Origin: Flavobacterium lotistagni
GTDB lineage: Bacteria > Bacteroidota > Bacteroidia > Flavobacteriales > Flavobacteriaceae
Assembly (NCBI RefSeq): GCF_011392125.1
Contig: NZ_JAAJBU010000001.1
Coordinates: 372,001 to 436,000, forward strand
DNA: 64,000 nucleotides
Direction: 5' to 3'
In this document: in pieces, positions 1-7,471 of the stretch
Numbering within the stretch: position 1 is the stretch's first letter
Layout: the number at the start of each line of letters is the position of its first letter
The notes under the pieces: model-generated
What the model saw: only the letters and a program-made list of their open reading frames with translations
Database searches by the model: none
Told to the model about the DNA's origin: nothing
Made by a program: the position numbers and the translations under genes

Positions 1-801
1 GCTAACAAACTCAACCAGATTGTTTCTGCCAACGGAATTTCTGGCGGGGCCAACACCAGATTCATCATCACTCCAGACATTGATGTGGCAACTAAAGACT
101 TACTCGCGACAGCACCACCAATGACGGCGTTAACATTGAACGTAAATCTATATATTGGTGATGGGGTTGATGGAAAGAAATATTCCTCTCAAACAGTTAC
201 AGTCAAAGGAGTTGGTACCAACGAGACCAAAGCCTACATGGATGCTCTTAAAAACATCAAACCCAACGACGCCGGTATTCAGAGTTTTGTGTCGGGAGCG
301 AAAACCAAAATCATCAACTACTACAACGAGAGATGTGGTCAAATCATCAACGAAGCAAAATCTTTAGAAGCCCTATCGAACTTTGAAGGCGCACTAATGA
401 AACTGACTTCAATTCCTGAAGAAGCTACAGAATGCTACAACAAAAGCATGGCAGCTGCCGTTCCGGTTTGGAAAAAATTCATCGAACGCAATTGCAAAAT
501 CAAAATGAGCGAAGCCAACACCAAATGGAACGCCAACCAAAGTTGGGAAACCGCTAATGAAGTTGGAGCCATTTTAAGTACGATTGATCCAGAGGCATCT
601 TGCTACAAAGAAGCTAAAGCCTTGAACGACAAAATCGGAAAAAGAGTACTGGAAATCGATAAAAGAGAATGGAACTACAAGATGGAAATTGATGTTAATC
701 TGGAAAGAGACCGAATCAAAGCCATCCGCGATATTGGTGTAGCCTACGGAAACGGGCAACCGAAAAGCATCGCATACAACATCATTGGTTGGGGACGCTA
801 A
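1..801 (+). CDS. Hypothetical protein, C-terminal part (5' end outside window)
   Basis: The reading frame is already open at base 1 and runs to TAA at 799-801, so the true start lies upstream; the GTG at 85 is not a convincing start. The visible 266 residues begin inside a conserved-looking segment (ITPDIDVATKD). A predicted beta-rich first part with hydrophobic strands (TLNVNLYIGDG) is followed by an alpha-helical, Cys- and Lys-rich region of about 150 residues that resembles helical hairpin repeats (two YNERC/CYNKS-like segments). No catalytic motif, membrane segment or known family is recognised. It is followed by a good intrinsic terminator, so it ends its transcription unit. Function unknown. 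Confidence 0.7.
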   Translation, partial: ANKLNQIVSANGISGGANTRFIITPDIDVATKDLLATAPPMTALTLNVNLYIGDGVDGKKYSSQTVTVKGVGTNETKAYMDALKNIKPNDAGIQSFVSGAKTKIINYYNERCGQIINEAKSLEALSNFEGALMKLTSIPEEATECYNKSMAAAVPVWKKFIERNCKIKMSEANTKWNANQSWETANEVGAILSTIDPEASCYKEAKALNDKIGKRVLEIDKREWNYKMEIDVNLERDRIKAIRDIGVAYGNGQPKSIAYNIIGWGR

Positions 802-822
802 TAATCCTATACCTTAAAAATA

Positions 823-852
823 AACCTCGATTCCAGCAATCGGGGTTTTTTT
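823..852 (+). terminator. Intrinsic terminator after the partial gene
   Basis: The stem AACCTCGATT / AATCGGGGTT (one G-U pair) is followed by a run of T. It lies directly before the next gene, and its T tract touches the ATG at 853. That argues for the later ATG at 880 as the start of the transporter gene. Confidence 0.85.
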
Positions 853-879
853 ATGTCAAATCTTTACTTAAATTTAGCC

Positions 880-1524
880 ATGTTTAAATCCAAAAAAGAC
901 ACCGTTTATGTCGTGCTTGCAGGCATTTTCATCACCAACGCTGTTGTGGCCGAGCTCATTGGAGGTAAATTGATTTATGTAGGCGATGCCGTAATGAGCG
1001 TAGGAATTCTGCCTTGGCCGATTGTTTTTATCACCACTGATTTGATCAACGAGTACTTTGGCGAAAAAGGCGTTCGCAAGCTCTCCTTGATCACGGCTTG
1101 TTTGATTGCGTATTGTTTCGTTTTGCTTTATGGCGCGCTGCAGATTCCGGCCGTTAGTGGTCCGAACTTAGTGACTGATGCTCAATTTCACGCCGTATTT
1201 GGACAGAGTATGTGGATTATCATTGGAAGTATCACCGCCTTTTTGGTTTCGCAACTCATTGATGTAACGATATTCCATTTTGTAAAGAATAGAACTGGCA
1301 ATCGAATGATTTGGCTCAGAAGTACTGGTTCAACAGTAATTTCCCAACTTTTTGACAGTTTTATCGTGCTCGGGATCGCGTTTTGGATGACCGGAAAAAT
1401 GACCACTGCAGTCTTTATCTTATCCGCATTTACGGGTTATTTCGTTAAACTCATCATCGCCATATTACTCACGCCGCTGATTTATCTCGGACATTATTTA
1501 ATCGAAAAATACATTCACAACTAA
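880..1524 (+). CDS. Queuosine precursor transporter, YhhQ/VUT (DUF165) family
   Basis: Integral inner-membrane protein of about 214 residues with six or seven hydrophobic segments. It starts with a segment typical of the family (VLAGIFITNAVVAELIGGKL) and includes the conserved FITTDLINEYFGEKG region. YhhQ proteins take up preQ0/preQ1 bases for queuosine in tRNA. An ATG at 853 would add nine residues but falls in the upstream terminator tail, so 880 is preferred. The stop codon overlaps the start of tag (TAATG), so the two are translationally coupled. A partial queD-like gene, also linked to queuosine, lies at the far end of the window but is not adjacent. Substrate is inferred from the family. 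Confidence 0.8.
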   Translation: MFKSKKDTVYVVLAGIFITNAVVAELIGGKLIYVGDAVMSVGILPWPIVFITTDLINEYFGEKGVRKLSLITACLIAYCFVLLYGALQIPAVSGPNLVTDAQFHAVFGQSMWIIIGSITAFLVSQLIDVTIFHFVKNRTGNRMIWLRSTGSTVISQLFDSFIVLGIAFWMTGKMTTAVFILSAFTGYFVKLIIAILLTPLIYLGHYLIEKYIHN

Positions 1525-2087
1525 TGGAAAACAAAATTCGCTGCGCCTGGTGCGAAAAAGACGATTTCTACCGCGATTATCACGATAACGAATGGGGCAA
1601 CCCAGTTTATGATGACGACAAATTGTTTGAATTTCTTGTGTTGGAAACTTTTCAGGCCGGACTGAGTTGGTATACCATTTTAAAAAAACGCGAAAATTTC
1701 CGCAAAGCCTTTGATCATTTCGATTATAAGAAAGTGGCACAATACAACGAAGATAAAATCCAAGAACTACTGCAAAACGAAGGGATCATCAGAAACCAAC
1801 TCAAAATTAGAGGCACCATTGCCAATGCTGTTGCGTTTATGAAAGTACAGCAGGAATTCGGCAGTTTCTCCAAATACATTTGGGGTTTTGTAGACGGCAA
1901 ACCTATAGACAACAAACACCGAGACTTGATTAGCATTCAAGCCACGACGCCTTTGTCGGATACCATCAGCAAAGATTTGAAAAAACGTGGTTTTAAATTC
2001 GTTGGTTCTACGGTAGTCTATGCGCATATGCAAGCTACCGGCATGGTCAACGATCACGTAGCGGATTGCTGGAAAAGGGCTAAATAG
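1524..2087 (+). CDS. tag: DNA-3-methyladenine glycosylase I
   Basis: Cytoplasmic base-excision repair enzyme of 187 residues, the usual Tag length, that removes 3-methyladenine from alkylated DNA. The N-terminus carries the signature RCAWC...YHDNEWG. The zinc-binding set is visible: Cys7 or Cys10 and His20 at the N-terminus, His178 and Cys182 in the final HVADC motif. The helix-hairpin-helix-like core contains LETFQAGLSWYTILKKRENF, which provides the base-recognition Glu and Trp. The start overlaps the stop of the transporter gene by one base (TAATG). The 3' end overlaps the convergent aat gene by 8 bp. Confidence 0.96.
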   Translation: MENKIRCAWCEKDDFYRDYHDNEWGNPVYDDDKLFEFLVLETFQAGLSWYTILKKRENFRKAFDHFDYKKVAQYNEDKIQELLQNEGIIRNQLKIRGTIANAVAFMKVQQEFGSFSKYIWGFVDGKPIDNKHRDLISIQATTPLSDTISKDLKKRGFKFVGSTVVYAHMQATGMVNDHVADCWKRAK

Positions 2088-2724
2088 TTTCTCGATTTAA
2101 AATCTTCATAAAAGCAGCGCGCGGAATTTCGCGACAACCCAAACTTTCGAGATGTTCGTTGTAAACTTGTGCGTCAAGCAATAAATAGCCTTTTTCGTTT
2201 AGCGATTGCACTAAACTCAGAAAAGCCACCTTGGATGCATTTGACACCAATGAAAACATACTTTCTCCGCAAAAAACATGGCCCAAGTCGATGCCGTATA
2301 AACCCCCAACGAGTTCTTGATTTTGCCATACTTCAACTGATTTGGCGTGACCGAGTTCGTGCAATTTCAAATACGCTTCAATCATCGAATCGGTAATCCA
2401 AGTGCCGGTTTGGCCCTCGCGTTTTACTTTTTGGCAATGCGTGATTACTGCTCTAAAATTGTGGTTGAAAGTCACGGTGAAAATGCCTCGATTAAGAATA
2501 TTGCGCAGGCTTTTCGAAGCTTTGAATTCTTGCGGAAACAACACCATTCGTTGCGGTGGCGACCACCATAAAATCGGATCATCGGCTTCAAACCATGGAA
2601 ATATTCCGCTGCGATAAGCCAACAGCAAGCGCTCAGGGGAAAGATTGCCACCAAAAGCCAGAATTCCTTCAGGTGAAGCCAATTCGACAGGCGGAAAATA
2701 GAGTTCATCAGTGATATGGTACAT
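2080..2724 (-). CDS. aat: Leucyl/phenylalanyl-tRNA--protein transferase
   Basis: Cytoplasmic enzyme that transfers Leu or Phe from tRNA to proteins with N-terminal Arg or Lys, making them substrates for ClpS/ClpAP (bacterial N-degron pathway). The 214 residues show the family blocks FPPVELASPEGILAFGG, LLLAYRSGIFPWF, WWSPPQRMVL, GTWITDSMIEAY and VGGLYGIDLG..FCGESMFS. An upstream ATG at 2733 would add three residues, but homologues usually begin at the MYHITDELYFPP position, so 2724 is chosen. It converges on and overlaps tag by 8 bp. No dedicated promoter box is evident. Confidence 0.95.
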   Translation of the reverse strand: MYHITDELYFPPVELASPEGILAFGGNLSPERLLLAYRSGIFPWFEADDPILWWSPPQRMVLFPQEFKASKSLRNILNRGIFTVTFNHNFRAVITHCQKVKREGQTGTWITDSMIEAYLKLHELGHAKSVEVWQNQELVGGLYGIDLGHVFCGESMFSLVSNASKVAFLSLVQSLNEKGYLLLDAQVYNEHLESLGCREIPRAAFMKILNRETI

Positions 2725-2746
2725 TAGCTTCAATAAAATTGAGACA

Positions 2747-2788
2747 AAAAAAATCAGAAACTAGAACTGTCTAACTCCTGATTTTTTA
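2747..2788 (-). terminator. Bidirectional-looking terminator between DUF3127 gene and aat
   Basis: AAAAAAATCAG and CTGATTTTTTT form a long A/T-flanked stem around a 21-nt loop. On the minus strand it ends the transcript of the DUF3127 gene before aat starts. Confidence 0.75.
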
Positions 2789-2816
2789 TGTATGTTTTTG
2801 CTTTACAAAGCCTTTA

Positions 2817-3191
2817 TTAGAAAGGCAGGTCATCGTGCTCTTCTTCGGTAAAGCTAGGAGCGGGTTCAAAAGCGGGAGCGGCCGGCATTTGTGCTATTGG
2901 CTGCGGTGCTTCTGCTTGTAGTTTGCCGATTCTCCAACCTTGAATAGTGTTGAAGTAAACCGCTTCTCCTTGAGGATTGATCCACTCGCGGCCGCGTAAA
3001 TTAATATCCACTTTGACTACATCACCTACTGCATAACCGTTAAGCAACTCACACTTGTCTTGAACGAATTGCACCAAAATGTGCTGCGGATATTGCTCGT
3101 CTGTGGTAACAACCACATCTCTTTTTCTGAATCCTGAAGCGCCTACTTCTTTGGTGGCGTCAATCATTTTAATTTTCCCTGTTACTTCCAT
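2817..3191 (-). CDS. DUF3127 protein, SSB-like with acidic DDLPF tail
   Basis: Small protein of 124 residues. Residues 1-90 are beta-rich and match the DUF3127 pattern (GKIKMIDATKEVGASGFRKR, then VGDVVKVDINLRGREW), which resembles an OB fold. Residues 91-115 are a Pro/Ala-rich linker, and the last residues are acidic and end in DDLPF. That tail looks like the C-terminal peptide (DDDIPF type) with which SSB recruits repair and replication proteins. The bona fide ssb in this window (29.1 kb) ends in MPF. A role in single-stranded DNA or RNA binding is inference. It lies 30 bp downstream of the flavin reductase gene and is probably cotranscribed with it. Confidence 0.85.
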   Translation of the reverse strand: MEVTGKIKMIDATKEVGASGFRKRDVVVTTDEQYPQHILVQFVQDKCELLNGYAVGDVVKVDINLRGREWINPQGEAVYFNTIQGWRIGKLQAEAPQPIAQMPAAPAFEPAPSFTEEEHDDLPF

Positions 3192-3221
3192 CTTCTGTTT
3201 TTTTTATGTGTGATTATTTTT

Positions 3222-4100
3222 TTAAATGCTCGGAGCCAAAAGAATTTTCCAAGCGGCTGAAATTTCCTGACGACTTAAATACTCTTTTGCCTTGCGGTGT
3301 ATTTTGACCTGATCATCAGCACTCAAGAGCGCCTTGGCCTCGAAATTTTCTTTTACAAATATACTGACTTCTTCGGGCGTGGGCAAGGCTTCAATATTGC
3401 CCAACATGCCCAAATCATTGCCATCAAAAACCTCGCTATGGCGAATGAAATCTGGAATGGCATCCACGCCGATTCCCAAGTTGGCTATTGGTTTTGGAAC
3501 TTCGAACAAACCTTGATTGCTGCGCGAATACCAGTTGTTTCCCAAACGGGCGACCAAATCGATCTTGTGTTGGTCGATCATGCCGTTGGCGTCGAGGATT
3601 TTTTCGTCAATATGGATTTTGACTACTTCGCAGATAACTAAATTTCCTGCACCACCTTCTGTGCCCAAAGCAATGATTTGATTGACTTTACATTCGAACT
3701 GTACTGGTGATTCTTTGACTCGATAAGGTTTTACAAGGTCTGATGGAATTTGAGTCAGCCCTGATTTGACAAACTCGTTGACTCCATCAGCATATTCCGT
3801 GCTGGACAAAGAAGCTTGTTGCACCAAATCATAATTCACAATGTTGATGACGACTTCTTTGGTAGCTTCTGCATTCATTAACGTGTGCTTGGTAGTATTG
3901 TCGCGTACTCTTCTGGCAGGTGAAAAAATCAGAATTGGCGGATTGGAGCTGAAAACGTTGAAAAAACTGAACGGCGACAAATTGGGTTTCCCTGTGGTGC
4001 TAATGGTACTAGCAAAAGCTATCGGACGTGGTGCTATTGCACTTTGCAAATAGGCTTGTAGTTTTAAAGGCGTCAGGTTTTTGGGTTCGAGGCTCAGCAT
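3222..4100 (-). CDS. Flavin reductase-like, FMN-binding split-barrel protein
   Basis: About 292 residues. The N-terminal 190 residues form a flavin-reductase-like split barrel: SAIAPRPIAFASTIS, NLSPFSFFNVFSSNPPILIFSP and KEVVINIV are the typical FMN-contact segments. The last 100 residues are helical and not assigned. Such proteins use NAD(P)H to reduce FMN or act as FMN-binding oxidoreductases in the cytoplasm. A GTG at 4118 would extend the frame but overlaps the promoter -7 box TATTTTTG (4118-4125, minus strand). The ATG at 4100, 17 nt after that box, is therefore the start. Confidence 0.88.
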   Translation of the reverse strand: MLSLEPKNLTPLKLQAYLQSAIAPRPIAFASTISTTGKPNLSPFSFFNVFSSNPPILIFSPARRVRDNTTKHTLMNAEATKEVVINIVNYDLVQQASLSSTEYADGVNEFVKSGLTQIPSDLVKPYRVKESPVQFECKVNQIIALGTEGGAGNLVICEVVKIHIDEKILDANGMIDQHKIDLVARLGNNWYSRSNQGLFEVPKPIANLGIGVDAIPDFIRHSEVFDGNDLGMLGNIEALPTPEEVSIFVKENFEAKALLSADDQVKIHRKAKEYLSRQEISAAWKILLAPSI

Positions 4101-4117
4101 AATTGAAGGCGTTTGCA

Positions 4118-4125
4118 CAAAAATA
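4118..4125 (-). promoter_or_regulatory. Promoter -7 box for the flavin reductase gene
   Basis: TATTTTTG on the minus strand matches the Bacteroidetes TAnnTTTG element. It is 17 nt before the ATG at 4100. Confidence 0.6.
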
Positions 4126-4204
4126 ACGAATCACTAAACACCTTATAAAACGCTGTTAATAAGATGCTGTTTTTTTTGAAAAGTATTTTGATGGTTGCAG
4201 CGCC

Positions 4205-4290
4205 AGCCCTAGCCCTGATGGCAGCGGCATCCTTTTGCGCGATTTTTCTTCGTGCAAAAGATAGAGCGGACAGCAGGAATCAGCTTCAAA
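4205..4290 (+). repeat. Dispersed structured element, copy A
   Basis: Begins CCCTAGCCCTGATG and ends CAGCTTC followed by A6. A small hairpin GATG-GCAGCGG-CATC is followed by an 11-bp stem CTTTTGCGCGA / TCGTGCAAAAG and then AGCGGACAGCAGG. Five further copies are in the window (17.2, 33.0, 39.8, 42.4 and 52.2 kb). It lies in the 341-bp divergent gap between the flavin reductase and amylase genes; the rest of that gap (4291-4441) is AT-rich presumed promoter sequence with no further structure that I can identify. Confidence 0.85.
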
Positions 4291-4441
4291 AAACAACAAA
4301 ATATTTATCAACAATTCTCATTACTATAACGTTTTAGTTGCTGTATTGTAAAAAACTTTATGAGGTTATACGAGTATTTCGCAATAAAGTCTGAATTTAA
4401 TTTATAATTTCATAAAATATAAAACTCTAAAAACCAATTCA

Positions 4442-7348
4442 ATGAAAACAAAGCTCACGCGCATCCACATCGTTTTTGCGCTGGTTGGCTGGTGCTTTTT
4501 CGGCGCTACTCAAGCCAGTGCCCAATCGGCAGCAAACGTCAATGACATCATGCTACAAGCTTTTGGCTGGGATGTACACACCCAATCATCGGTTGCCAAT
4601 GAGGGCGGATTATATAATTATCTCAAGAACCGTTCGGCTGGTTATGCGGCTTCTGGGTTCAATGTAATTTGGTTGCCACCACCGAGCAAGTCTACCGGTG
4701 GCGTAGGTTATATTCCAACGGAACTTTTTAATTTCAGTCAAACCGTTTATGGATCTGAAGCGCAACTCCGAGCCATGCTTACTGCTTTCAATGGCAGTTC
4801 GCCACGAATTCATCCGATGGCTGATATTGTGGTAAACCATCGAGGCGGAACCACTAATTGGACAGATTTTACCAACCCTACTTGGGATTGCCATTCGATT
4901 ACCAATAACGACGAGGCGAATTATGTAGCCATTACCGGTGTTCGCCCTTGTGGAAATGCCGATACTGGTGAAGACTTCAACGGTGCACGCGATTTAGACC
5001 ACACCAATTTACAAGTGCAAAACGGCGTGAAAGAATACTTAACGCGACTCAAAGGGCTCGGTTTTGACAGTTGGCGTTGGGATGTAGCCAAAGGGTTTTC
5101 AGCTGGCTATTTCGGAGATTACATTAATGCATCTGCGCCTTATGCTTCAGTAGGCGAATATTGGGACGGAAATGTAAACGCCCTCAAATCATGGATCAAC
5201 GGCACCGGAAATCGTTCTGCTGCTTTTGACTTTGCTTTATATTACAACGCTTTGCAACCGGCAATCAACAATGGAAATTATGCCGCACTTGCTGGAAATC
5301 CGGGCTTGGCTGGACAGTTTGGTTATGCTGACAAAGCTGTGACTTTCATTGATAACCACGATACATTTGTAAAACCAGGTAGCTTTGTGAGCAGCGATAA
5401 TATCATGAAAGGCTATGCTTTTATCTTAACGCATCCGGGCATGCCCTGTGTCTTCTTTCCACATTACAATGGCGGTACCTATAGCAAAGACGGAGTAACG
5501 GTGACTTATACAAATAATAAAGTTGCGATAGACAAGCTCATGGCCATTCGAAGAAACAATGGGATTAATGCTTACAGCTCAGTGGTGGTTTCTAACTCAG
5601 GTTCGTTTTATTCGGCCACGATTGACAACAAAGTAGTGGTGAAAATTGGCCCGGGTTTGTGGAATCCGGGAACCGGTTGGGTTTTGAAAACTTCGGGAAC
5701 TGATTATGCCGTTTGGGAAAGAGAATCTGTAACCGATGTTCCGAGTTTGACCGTAGCGCCGGCTGGAGGAAGTTTCGTCAGCGGCACGACGACAAATGTA
5801 GTATTAACCGCGAACAACAGCAGCTCGACTATATACTATACCCTTGACGGATCGACCCCAACAACGGCTTCGGCATCGGCTGTAGGAACCAAATCCCTAG
5901 TGATTACGGCAACCACGACTGTGAAAGCTTTTGTTCGAAATACGGCGGGCGCTTCCTCTGCAATAAATACCCAAGTCTACACTTTTAGCACTCCGCCTAC
6001 TTTTACAGTCTACTTCAAAAAACCGGCAGCATGGAATTCGGCAGTAAAAATTTATTATTGGAATGTCACCGGAACGGCTCCGGCAGCAGCTTGGCCAGGA
6101 GTCGCAATGACTTTAGATTGTGGTAGTTGGTACAAATTTACTTTCCCTGCCACTGTGAGCGCTTCGAGTATTATTTTTAACGACGGTACTTCGCAAACCC
6201 CAGACTTAACCGCCACAGCAGGAATTCGCTATTATGACAATGCTTGGCTGGCTTCAGAACCGGCGAACCGTTGCCCTGTAGCTGCACCGGTATTATCCGT
6301 ATCACAAGCGGGCGGCACATTCACTAGTGGCACTTCGATAAATGTCTCTTTGACGGCCAACGTCAGTACTTTTACCATTTATTACACGCTCGACGGATCG
6401 ACGCCTACCACTGCCTCGCCATCGGCTATCGGTACCAAAGCACTTTCAATTACCAGCAACACGACACTAAAAGCTTTTGTTCGAAATACTGCCGGAGTGA
6501 ACTCTGCCATCAGAACTGAAGTTTATAATTTTTCAGCACCAACTACTTTTACGGTTTATTTCAAAAAGCCGAGCAATTGGGGCAATGCGGTAAAAATTTA
6601 TTATTGGAATGTGACCGGAACCGCAACAGCAGTGACTTGGCCCGGCGTGGCGATGACCCAAGATTGTGGCAGTTGGTACAAATATACTTTCCCTGCAACG
6701 GTCAGTGCTTCGAGTTTAATTTTTAACGATGGTAGTTTGCAAACTGCAGATTTAGCGGCCGCGGCAGGAATCCGCTATTATGACAATGCTTGGTTGGCTT
6801 CGGAACCAGTGAACCGTTGTCCGGCATCGATGACAGTGTATTTCAAGCCGCCGACTAGTTGGACCACCGCACCCAAAATTCACTATTGGAACGCTCTGCC
6901 GACAGGAAGTGCCGCCAACACCACTTGGCCCGGAATGACCATGAATGCTGATGTGAACGGATTTTATAAATACACTATTGTGGGGCCGACTTCGGTGAAC
7001 ATTGTCTTTAACAACGGTAATAGCGGTACGGGAAATCAAACTGCTGACTTGCTCAACAAAACTAACGGCTTCTCGTATACTTGGGGTGCAGCCGCGAGAA
7101 TGAGTGACGAAAATACGAGTGATGCAGCCGCCACGGTTTATCCTAATCCGGTGATCGATTGGCTACAAATTGAAACAAAAGCGGCTATATCTAATTTCAA
7201 ATTGCTGAACCTTCAAGGTGCAATTTTAAAACAAGGGCAAACCGGAGAAAATTCGATTCAAATGTCCGATTTGACTTCTGGAATTTATTTCTTACAAATA
7301 CAGTATGAAGACGGTCGCGAAGAAGTGCAAAAAGTCATGAAAAAATAA
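4442..7348 (+). CDS. Secreted alpha-amylase (GH13) with CBM26-type modules and T9SS sorting domain
   Basis: 968 residues. A signal peptide (1-28, ending ASAQ) precedes a GH13 barrel (about 33-425). The conserved regions are DIVVNH (about 127), WRWDVAKG with nucleophile Asp214, GEYWD with acid/base Glu239, and DNHD with Asp307. Residues 433-515 and 613-698 are chitobiase-type Ig-like repeats (YYTLDGSTPTTAS). Residues 520-612, 702-795 and 797-880 are starch-binding modules of CBM26 type (TVYFKKP..W, KIYYWN, WPG.AM). The last 70 residues (from VYPNPV) are a type A T9SS sorting domain. The enzyme is predicted to be exported through T9SS and to hydrolyse starch or glycogen outside the cell. Confidence 0.96.
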   Translation: MKTKLTRIHIVFALVGWCFFGATQASAQSAANVNDIMLQAFGWDVHTQSSVANEGGLYNYLKNRSAGYAASGFNVIWLPPPSKSTGGVGYIPTELFNFSQTVYGSEAQLRAMLTAFNGSSPRIHPMADIVVNHRGGTTNWTDFTNPTWDCHSITNNDEANYVAITGVRPCGNADTGEDFNGARDLDHTNLQVQNGVKEYLTRLKGLGFDSWRWDVAKGFSAGYFGDYINASAPYASVGEYWDGNVNALKSWINGTGNRSAAFDFALYYNALQPAINNGNYAALAGNPGLAGQFGYADKAVTFIDNHDTFVKPGSFVSSDNIMKGYAFILTHPGMPCVFFPHYNGGTYSKDGVTVTYTNNKVAIDKLMAIRRNNGINAYSSVVVSNSGSFYSATIDNKVVVKIGPGLWNPGTGWVLKTSGTDYAVWERESVTDVPSLTVAPAGGSFVSGTTTNVVLTANNSSSTIYYTLDGSTPTTASASAVGTKSLVITATTTVKAFVRNTAGASSAINTQVYTFSTPPTFTVYFKKPAAWNSAVKIYYWNVTGTAPAAAWPGVAMTLDCGSWYKFTFPATVSASSIIFNDGTSQTPDLTATAGIRYYDNAWLASEPANRCPVAAPVLSVSQAGGTFTSGTSINVSLTANVSTFTIYYTLDGSTPTTASPSAIGTKALSITSNTTLKAFVRNTAGVNSAIRTEVYNFSAPTTFTVYFKKPSNWGNAVKIYYWNVTGTATAVTWPGVAMTQDCGSWYKYTFPATVSASSLIFNDGSLQTADLAAAAGIRYYDNAWLASEPVNRCPASMTVYFKPPTSWTTAPKIHYWNALPTGSAANTTWPGMTMNADVNGFYKYTIVGPTSVNIVFNNGNSGTGNQTADLLNKTNGFSYTWGAAARMSDENTSDAAATVYPNPVIDWLQIETKAAISNFKLLNLQGAILKQGQTGENSIQMSDLTSGIYFLQIQYEDGREEVQKVMKK
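5740..6822 (+). repeat. Tandem duplication (about 543 bp) inside the amylase gene
   Basis: Two consecutive copies encode the pair [chitobiase-type Ig repeat + CBM26-type module]; TVYFKKP occurs at about 6004 and again at about 6547. Nucleotide similarity is still high (for example AAAATTTATTATTGGAATGT in both). A third, more divergent CBM26-type module follows without its Ig partner. Confidence 0.85.
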
Positions 7349-7368
7349 CTCAAACCTACCCTATTGAA

Positions 7369-7411
7369 TCAAAGCCCGAGCAAAAATCCGTTTGGGCTTT
7401 GCGCTTTTTGA
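7369..7411 (+). terminator. Terminator after the amylase gene
   Basis: AAAGCCC ... GGGCTTT (7371-7400) followed by GCGCTTTTT. Confidence 0.75.
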
Positions 7412-7471
7412 CCGAGTTGATTTTTGCGCTCAAGCCAATTATTTCTCTATATTTATGGCTCAAATTGACTT

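Noticed and set aside
853-879. ATG at 853 as start of the queuosine precursor transporter
   Set aside because: It lies in the T tract of the preceding terminator, and the protein pattern fits a start at 880.
4205-4290. Insertion sequence or MITE interpretation of the six-copy element
   Set aside because: No terminal inverted repeats with target duplications and no transposase are visible; conserved internal hairpins fit a structured element better, though a MITE origin is not excluded.
5740-6822. Direct repeats resembling a large repeat array
   Set aside because: They are in-frame protein-module duplications inside the amylase gene, not CRISPR or a mobile element.
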